From positions 1,119,001-1,183,000 of the forward strand of contig NZ_CP071604.1 of NCBI RefSeq assembly GCF_017357225.1: a stretch of DNA of 64,000 nucleotides. The letters run 5' to 3'. Under the pieces are notes generated by a model. It did not search any database. It had not been told where the DNA came from and saw only the letters and a program-made list of their open reading frames with translations. Numbering within the stretch: the first letter of the stretch is position 1; every line of letters begins with the position of its first letter. The DNA comes from Rhizobium binae. Its GTDB lineage: Bacteria > Pseudomonadota > Alphaproteobacteria > Rhizobiales > Rhizobiaceae. This document shows, one piece after another, positions 59,270-64,000 of the stretch. The position numbers and the translations under genes were made by a program.

Positions 59270-60106
59270 ATGACCGCTCCGCACTTTCACACCCGTCTCT
59301 CGCTCAGTAAGGATCTGGAGGAGCTCGGACTTCGCGCCGGCGACATGGTCATGGTGCATGCCGCGATCAGCAGGCTGGGGCGGTTGCTCAACGGTCCCGA
59401 CATGTTCATCGATGCGCTGCGCGATGTCGTCGGCCCGTCCGGCACCATCGTCGCCTATACGGACTGGAACGGCGCCTATGACGAACTGCTCGACGAGAAC
59501 GGCCAGGTTCCAATCGAATGGCGCGACCATATCGCACCCTTCGATCCCACGACCTCCCGGGCGATCCGCGATAACGGCATATTCCCGGAATTCCTTCGAA
59601 CGACGCCAGGGGCGCGGCGCAGCGGCAATCCGGGCGCCTCGGTCGCGGCGATCGGCGCCAGGGCCGACTGGCTGACCGCCGACCACTCGCTCGACTACGG
59701 CTATGGCGAGGGCTCGCCGCTCGCCAAACTCGTGGCCGCCGGCGGCAAGGTCCTCATGGCCGGAGCCCCGCTCGACACGATGACCCTTCTCCACCATGCC
59801 GAGCACCTGGCTGAGATCCCGAACAAGCGCCTGCGCCGCTATGAGGCGCCCTTTGCCACGCCGGCCGGCGTGGTGTGGCGCATGCTCGAGGAATTCGACA
59901 CCGGCGACCCCGTCGTGCCCCGCCTCGAAAGCGATTACTTCGCCGGGATCGTCAGGGCCTTTCTCGCCGGCGGGCAGGGCGCACAGGGCCTGGTTGGAGA
60001 CGCGCCGTCGGTGCTGGTGGAGGCGGCCTCGATCTGCAGCTTCGCTGTCGCCTGGCTGGAGCATCACGCCTGGGCATGCTCGAGCGGCTGCGGCCTGGCG
60101 ATCTGA
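59270..60106 (+). CDS. AAC(3)-family aminoglycoside N3-acetyltransferase-like
   Basis: The 278-residue protein matches the antibiotic N-acetyltransferase (AAC(3)/YokD) family: LGLRAGDMVMVHAAISRLG, then DALRDVVGPSGTIVAYT, a GNPGASVAAIG motif and TLLHHAEHLAEIP with the conserved His/Glu. It would transfer acetyl from acetyl-CoA. Chromosomal members in soil bacteria do not always give aminoglycoside resistance. ATG at 59270 gives the normal family length. Confidence 0.88.
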   Translation: MTAPHFHTRLSLSKDLEELGLRAGDMVMVHAAISRLGRLLNGPDMFIDALRDVVGPSGTIVAYTDWNGAYDELLDENGQVPIEWRDHIAPFDPTTSRAIRDNGIFPEFLRTTPGARRSGNPGASVAAIGARADWLTADHSLDYGYGEGSPLAKLVAAGGKVLMAGAPLDTMTLLHHAEHLAEIPNKRLRRYEAPFATPAGVVWRMLEEFDTGDPVVPRLESDYFAGIVRAFLAGGQGAQGLVGDAPSVLVEAASICSFAVAWLEHHAWACSSGCGLAI

Positions 60107-60209
60107 GGCTCTTGCATCTTCCCCTGCGCCGGCCCTTGAGCCTCGCGGAACAAAATCCCGATGGCGATGTTGGTATGGCGATAAGCAATGAAGGCCATGG
60201 GAGGAATCC

Positions 60210-60551
60210 ATGCATAAGTCTCTTCAGTTCGTGTTGATCGGCCTTGCCTCCATGACCGGCCTGACGATTGCGCCGACGATTGCGGCCGCGCAGGATATGG
60301 AACTGCGCATCGGCCCCGGCGGCGTCGGCGTCTACGACCGGAATCGCGATTACGACCGCTACGACCGTTACGACCGTCGAGGCCCGCGTCGCTGCGATCC
60401 CGACGATGCGCTCGACATCGCCCGCAGCGAAGGCCTGCGCCGGGCCCACATCGTCCGCATCTCGTCGCGCAGCATCGTCGTCGAGGGCATGACGCGCCGC
60501 GGCCCGGACCGGATGATCTTCGCCAACCAGCGCGGCTGCCCGGAACTCTGA
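60210..60551 (+). CDS. Secreted/periplasmic small protein with DRYDR repeats
   Basis: The 113-residue protein has a signal peptide (MHKSLQFVLIGLASMTGLTIAPTIAAAQ) with AAA-type cleavage. A short Tyr/Asp/Arg repeat, DRNRDYDRYDRYDRRGP, is followed by a conserved C-terminal domain with two cysteines (RRCDPD, QRGCPEL) that may form a disulfide. Similar small proteins are common in Rhizobium. AGGAATCC precedes ATG. Function unknown. Confidence 0.8.
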   Translation: MHKSLQFVLIGLASMTGLTIAPTIAAAQDMELRIGPGGVGVYDRNRDYDRYDRYDRRGPRRCDPDDALDIARSEGLRRAHIVRISSRSIVVEGMTRRGPDRMIFANQRGCPEL

Positions 60552-60693
60552 GCCGGCCTTGAGACAGTCGTGAAATGCCGCCGGCAAGGGGCCTTTCGCC
60601 CCGCCGGCGGGAGCTTTCCACGATAGTGAACATTGCGCCCATTCAGCGCTCCGGCTGGCGTGAACCCACGGAGCACCACAGGAGGATTTCATC

Positions 60694-61227
60694 ATGATGA
60701 GCGGTCAAATGAAGGCGCTTCTCGCCGTTCTTGCCGTTGCCGGTTATCAGAACAGGGACAAGATCCGGGAGCTCCTGCGGGGCCTCCAGAACCCGCAGCA
60801 GGCAGGTGCCGGAGGCCAGCCATCAGGCGGCCTCGGCGGCATCCTCGGCGGTCTGGCCGGCTCCGGCGGTCTCGGAGGCCTTCTCGGCGGCTTGACCTCC
60901 GGCAGCATCGTCAGCGGCGGTCTTGGCGACCTGCTGAAGACGTTTCAGCAGAACGGCCAGGGCGACAAGATGGAATCCTGGGTGCGCCGCGGAGAGAACG
61001 CCGACATCAATGACGGTGAACTTGCCACAGCCCTCGGCCCGGATGTCCTCGACGAGATCGCCAGGAATACCGGCCTCTCGCATCAGGAGATCCTCGGCCG
61101 GCTGAGCCGCGATCTTCCCAAGGCCGTCGACGATCTGACGCCGGAGGGGAAAGTGCCGAGCGCCGAGGAGACGTTCATGTCTTCGGCGAGTCAGGCGACG
61201 ACATCAGGGCGGCCGGGCAGCATCTAG
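60694..61227 (+). CDS. YidB/DUF937 family protein
   Basis: The 177-residue protein has an N-terminal helix, a Gly-rich low-complexity stretch (GGLGGILGGLAGSGGLGGLLGG, about 45-66) and a C-terminal YidB-type domain (SWVRRGENADINDGELATALGPDVLDEIARNTGLSHQEILGRLSRDLP). AGGAGGATTTCATC precedes ATG. YidB proteins have no proven function. It ends 269 bases before IS copy 2. Confidence 0.85.
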   Translation: MMSGQMKALLAVLAVAGYQNRDKIRELLRGLQNPQQAGAGGQPSGGLGGILGGLAGSGGLGGLLGGLTSGSIVSGGLGDLLKTFQQNGQGDKMESWVRRGENADINDGELATALGPDVLDEIARNTGLSHQEILGRLSRDLPKAVDDLTPEGKVPSAEETFMSSASQATTSGRPGSI

Positions 61228-61264
61228 GCGTTCGCGGTCGGAGCGTAATTTTGCGCCCTGGATC

Positions 61265-61495
61265 GGTTTGCCGGGAGATCGCCTCACACTCCGTCCTCCT
61301 CGGGCTTGACCCGAGGATCCACGGCTGGGGTGTCCATCAGCAGCAGGCATGGATCCCAGGCTCAAGGCCTGGGATGACGGAGGGTGGGGCGGGCGGATTG
61401 CCAAAGCGGAAATGCGTGTTCGCCAGCGCCGGTTAGCCGCCACCGTGGTGTGCGGCGGAGCCCACCCCTTGCTCCGTCCTCCTCGGGCTTGACCC
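61265..61495. repeat. Mosaic palindromic repeats left of IS copy 2
   Basis: A full element (CTCGGGCTTGACCCGAGG at about 61299-61316, with GGATCCCAGGCTCAAGGCC near 61350) is followed by a second element. Its first palindrome (CTCGGGCTTGACCC) is split by the IS at 61495 and resumes at 62767. Confidence 0.85.
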
Positions 61496-62766
61496 ACTGC
61501 TGTCCGGTTTAAATTTGGTGGACAAGGCGCACGGTGTTGATTCTACTCGTATTCGGATGTTTGGCGACAATCCCGGACACGAAAGAGGGGCAACACCGTG
61601 CGGCATGAGAATAGCGTCTTTCATGATCTGTTGAAGCGGATTCCGTGGGCGGCCTTCGAAAGACTTGTGGAGGAGCATCAGGCCGACAAGCACGTGCGGC
61701 GGCTGTCGACGAAGAGCCAGCTGGTCGCGCTGCTCTACGGCCAGCTTTCCGGGGCCGTCAGCCTGCGCGAGATCGTCGGCGGCCTGCAAAGCCACAGCAG
61801 CGGTCTTTACCATCTCGGCGCCCAACCGGTGTCACGATCGACCCTTGCCGACGCCAATGGCCTGCGCCCGAGTGCGGTTTTCGCCGAGCTGTTCGCGCAG
61901 ATGGTGTCCCGCGCCGGGCGTGGGCTCAAGCGGGCCGTCGGCGAGGCGGTCCATCTAATCGACAGCAGCAGCCTGCGCCTTTCCGGAGCGGGATCGCACT
62001 GGGCACGCTTTTCCGATCAGGCCTGTGGCGCCAAGGTTCACGTCGTCTACGATGCCAATGCCGAACGGCCGATCTATGCGGCGGTGACGCCGGCCAATGT
62101 CAACGACATCACCGCCGCCAAGGTCATGCCCATCGAGGCAGGCGCCACCTATGTCTTCGACCTCGGCTATTACGATTTCGGCTGGTGGGCGAAGCTCAAT
62201 GCCGCCGGCTGCCGCATCGTCACGCGCCTCAAATCCCATACCAAATTGGCCGTCATCGAGGAAAGAGCGGTTAGCCCGGATGGAACCATCCTGTCGGATC
62301 GGGTCGGCCTTCTGCCGCAGCGCATGGCAAAAAGCCGCAGGAACCCGATGAGCGGGCCGGTTCGGGAGATCTGTGTGCAGATCGAAACCGGCAAGATATT
62401 GCGCATCTTCTCCAACGATCTCGATGCCCCGGCAGAAGAGATCGCCGCGCTCTACAAGCGCCGCTGGGCGATCGAGCTGTTCTTCCGCTGGGTCAAGCAG
62501 ACGCTGAAAATCCGCCATTTCCTCGGCAACAGCGAGAATGCCGTGCGCATCCAGATCGCCGTCGCTTTGATCGCATACCTGCTGCTGCAGATGGCCAAGG
62601 CCGACCAGACCACCGTCACAAGCCCGCTCGCCTTCGCCCGCCTGGTGCGCGCCAATCTCATGCATCGCCGCAGGATCGACCGCCTGTTGCAACCCGCCGG
62701 CAGGCCACCACACAGTCCCCACCAGATGAGCCTCCAATGGTGACCAAATTTAAACCGGACACCAGT
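61496..62766 (+). mobile_element. IS4-family insertion sequence, copy 2
   Basis: The element is 1271 bp long with the same inverted-repeat ends as copy 1. It is flanked by the target duplication GGGCTTGACCC at 61485-61495 and 62767-62777, which is the reverse complement of the copy-1 target. Thus both copies entered the same 11-bp palindrome core, in opposite orientation relative to it. Orientation in the window is the same as that of copy 1. Confidence 0.95.
61598..62743 (+). CDS. IS4-family transposase, copy 2
   Basis: The 381-residue protein is the same as the one at 16008: GTG start, D122, D188 and E293 catalytic triad and the YREK signature all intact. Both copies therefore appear competent. 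Confidence 0.95.
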   Translation: MRHENSVFHDLLKRIPWAAFERLVEEHQADKHVRRLSTKSQLVALLYGQLSGAVSLREIVGGLQSHSSGLYHLGAQPVSRSTLADANGLRPSAVFAELFAQMVSRAGRGLKRAVGEAVHLIDSSSLRLSGAGSHWARFSDQACGAKVHVVYDANAERPIYAAVTPANVNDITAAKVMPIEAGATYVFDLGYYDFGWWAKLNAAGCRIVTRLKSHTKLAVIEERAVSPDGTILSDRVGLLPQRMAKSRRNPMSGPVREICVQIETGKILRIFSNDLDAPAEEIAALYKRRWAIELFFRWVKQTLKIRHFLGNSENAVRIQIAVALIAYLLLQMAKADQTTVTSPLAFARLVRANLMHRRRIDRLLQPAGRPPHSPHQMSLQW

Positions 62767-62777
62767 GGGCTTGACCC

Positions 62778-62860
62778 GAGGATCCGCGGCCGGCCTCCAC
62801 CGCAGCGGCATCGATCCCAGGCTCAAGGCCTGGATGACGGAGGTTGGGGTGGCGCTGCCA
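62778..62860. repeat. Remainder of the mosaic element right of IS copy 2
   Basis: Continuing after the right target copy, GAGGATCCGCGGCCGGCC is followed by GATCCCAGGCTCAAGGCCTGGATGACGG, completing the element the IS entered. Confidence 0.8.
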
Positions 62861-62898
62861 AACTGCGCCGCGATCGGTCCTCTTGAGATCACGCAGGC

Positions 62899-63762
62899 TT
62901 AGTTCGTCAGGTATTTTCGAAGAAAGGCGTAGACGCTGCGTATGGACTTTGCCGCGGCGTCGGGATCGTATTTTTCGATATGACCCAGCACCCTTTTTCC
63001 CACCATGAACTCCGGCGCATCGAAATTGTGATAGACGCCCCTGTAGACATCGAGCTCGACGGGCGGGGCATTGTCGCTGAGGCGGGCGAGCCTCTTCTGG
63101 CACCGTTCAGCCCGGCTCCAATTATCCCGTTCGCCGGTCATGATCAGGGTCGGCACTGTCGGATCGCCCCGATCCGCGTCACAGGCGGGATAATAGGCAA
63201 CCGCCGCCCTGAACTTGCGCTCCATCAGCTGTTCGTTCCCGGCGATTTTCGTGGCGTCCAGCGTCGCGGTGGCGCCGGCCGAAAAGCCCATCAAGGCGAC
63301 GCGGCTGGTATCGACGAAGCTCGACCTCGATAGAAATTCCAGAGCGCCATAGGCGTCGAAGACGCGTTCGGGAAGAGCGCTTCCACAGGTGTCGTCGAGC
63401 TTGCGGGTGGTGAAGCTGTCGACAACGAGCACGACATAGCCCCATTTCACCAGCCGTTTCGGCCAAAGATCTTTGACGCTCAAACGCAGGTGATCGCAAC
63501 CATGCAGGAGAACCACCGCCGGGAAGGGGCCGTCGCCGGCAGGGCGGGATAGATATCCGAGCAACGGCGTGCCCTGCGGCTGGGAGAGAATCTCTCCCTG
63601 TTCGAGGGCCTTGCGGATGCGAAACGGGCTGAGCTTGACGGGGGCGCTTTCGAACCGCACCAGTTCCTCCGCAGCGGCCGGGTTCGCGGACAGGGGGATG
63701 CCGAGAGAAGCGATGAGGCAAAGAAGAAGTCTCGAGACGGTGGTTTTCACAGTCTCCTCCAC
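62899..63762 (-). CDS. Secreted dienelactone-hydrolase-like alpha/beta hydrolase
   Basis: The 287-residue protein has a signal peptide (LLLCLIASLGIPLSANPAAA) and an alpha/beta-hydrolase fold of the dienelactone hydrolase group: PFPAVVLLHGCDHL, nucleophile Ser in ALMGFSAGATAT, Asp in MTGERDNW and His in GVYHNFD. The Ser replaces the Cys of true dienelactone hydrolases, so it is a serine hydrolase of unknown substrate. It probably acts in the periplasm. Two alternative Mets lie near the start; 63762 gives a proper signal peptide. Confidence 0.88.
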   Translation of the reverse strand: MEETVKTTVSRLLLCLIASLGIPLSANPAAAEELVRFESAPVKLSPFRIRKALEQGEILSQPQGTPLLGYLSRPAGDGPFPAVVLLHGCDHLRLSVKDLWPKRLVKWGYVVLVVDSFTTRKLDDTCGSALPERVFDAYGALEFLSRSSFVDTSRVALMGFSAGATATLDATKIAGNEQLMERKFRAAVAYYPACDADRGDPTVPTLIMTGERDNWSRAERCQKRLARLSDNAPPVELDVYRGVYHNFDAPEFMVGKRVLGHIEKYDPDAAAKSIRSVYAFLRKYLTN

Positions 63763-63914
63763 CTGTGATCGACAGCCTGTTGATAGTATATGCCTCGCTC
63801 ACGACGGATGGTACCGCTTGTCACCTCGGTCCATGCATTGCACAAGTTTGGTTTTTCCGATTTCTGGAGGTACTCGGGAGGGGTCGCCGTCTTGCCTCTG
63901 CACCACCAGAAGCG

Positions 63915-63960
63915 GCATGAATGCCAGGCTCAAGGCCTGAATGACGGAGGGTGGGGCGGG
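63915..63960. repeat. Mosaic repeat fragment near the window end
   Basis: GCCAGGCTCAAGGCCTGAATGACGG followed by AGGGTGGGGCGGGCGGATTG is the right half of a mosaic element, matching the sequence at about 61365-61400. No gene is seen from 63763 to the edge. Confidence 0.75.
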
Positions 63961-64000
63961 CGGATTGCCAAAGCGGAAGTTCGTGTTGACTAACGCCGCT

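Noticed and set aside
15906..62766. Composite transposon formed by the two IS copies
   Set aside because: Each copy has its own matched 11-bp target duplication, so they are independent insertions; a composite would share one duplication at the outer ends.

Overview
The window looks like chromosomal DNA of a Rhizobium species (R. leguminosarum/etli type). Supporting signs are the high GC content, alphaproteobacterial gene families (a DUF982 protein, a GcrA-like protein, DUF2277, a PspA/YiaA pair) and very many copies of palindromic intergenic mosaic repeats of the kind known from rhizobia (RIME-like). No rRNA or CRISPR array was seen.

Layout. 0-6.7 kb: a leftward type I restriction-modification operon (hsdR, hsdM, hsdS) followed by a small partial gene cut by the window edge. 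6.8-15.4 kb: an SDR gene, a TetR regulator facing a pspA-yiaA operon across three copies of one operator, an MFS-PlsC-Aas phospholipid-repair fusion, a GIY-YIG protein and a TetA-like MFS exporter. 15.7-17.7 kb: repeat-rich DNA carrying IS4-family copy 1. 17.7-21.6 kb: an unusual SerC-like/PGDH-like fusion and a lipoprotein.

21.8-39.1 kb: a 17.2-kb element integrated in tRNA-Pro(CGG), bounded by perfect 80-bp direct repeats. It carries an integrase and probable excisionase, HTH regulators with their own inverted-repeat operators, a RepA-like helicase next to iteron-like repeats, a terminase small subunit, prohead protease, HNH proteins, tail chaperone, tape measure, tailspike and a membrane-protein cargo gene. 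I find no terminase large subunit, portal, major capsid, tail tube, tail tip or lysis gene. It is either a degraded siphovirus prophage or, more interestingly, a phage satellite that would need a helper.

40.0-44.7 kb: a second phage-like relic, made of an XRE/S24 repressor, two divergent early regions and two operator clusters arranged like lambda OL/OR, but with no integrase or structural genes. 44.7-53.1 kb: three tandem arrays of mosaic repeats (about 4, 3.5 and 11 units) separate ordinary genes (Gfa-like protein, SLC13 permease, cytochrome c, DUF2277, ArsR/SDR pair). 53.2-61.2 kb: two ArsR/AHSA1 operons, a GST, a second Gfa protein, a three-gene membrane/stress operon, an AAC(3)-type acetyltransferase and small envelope proteins. 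61.5-62.8 kb: IS copy 2. Both IS copies sit in the same 11-bp core of the mosaic palindrome. A secreted dienelactone-hydrolase-like protein and another repeat fragment end the window.
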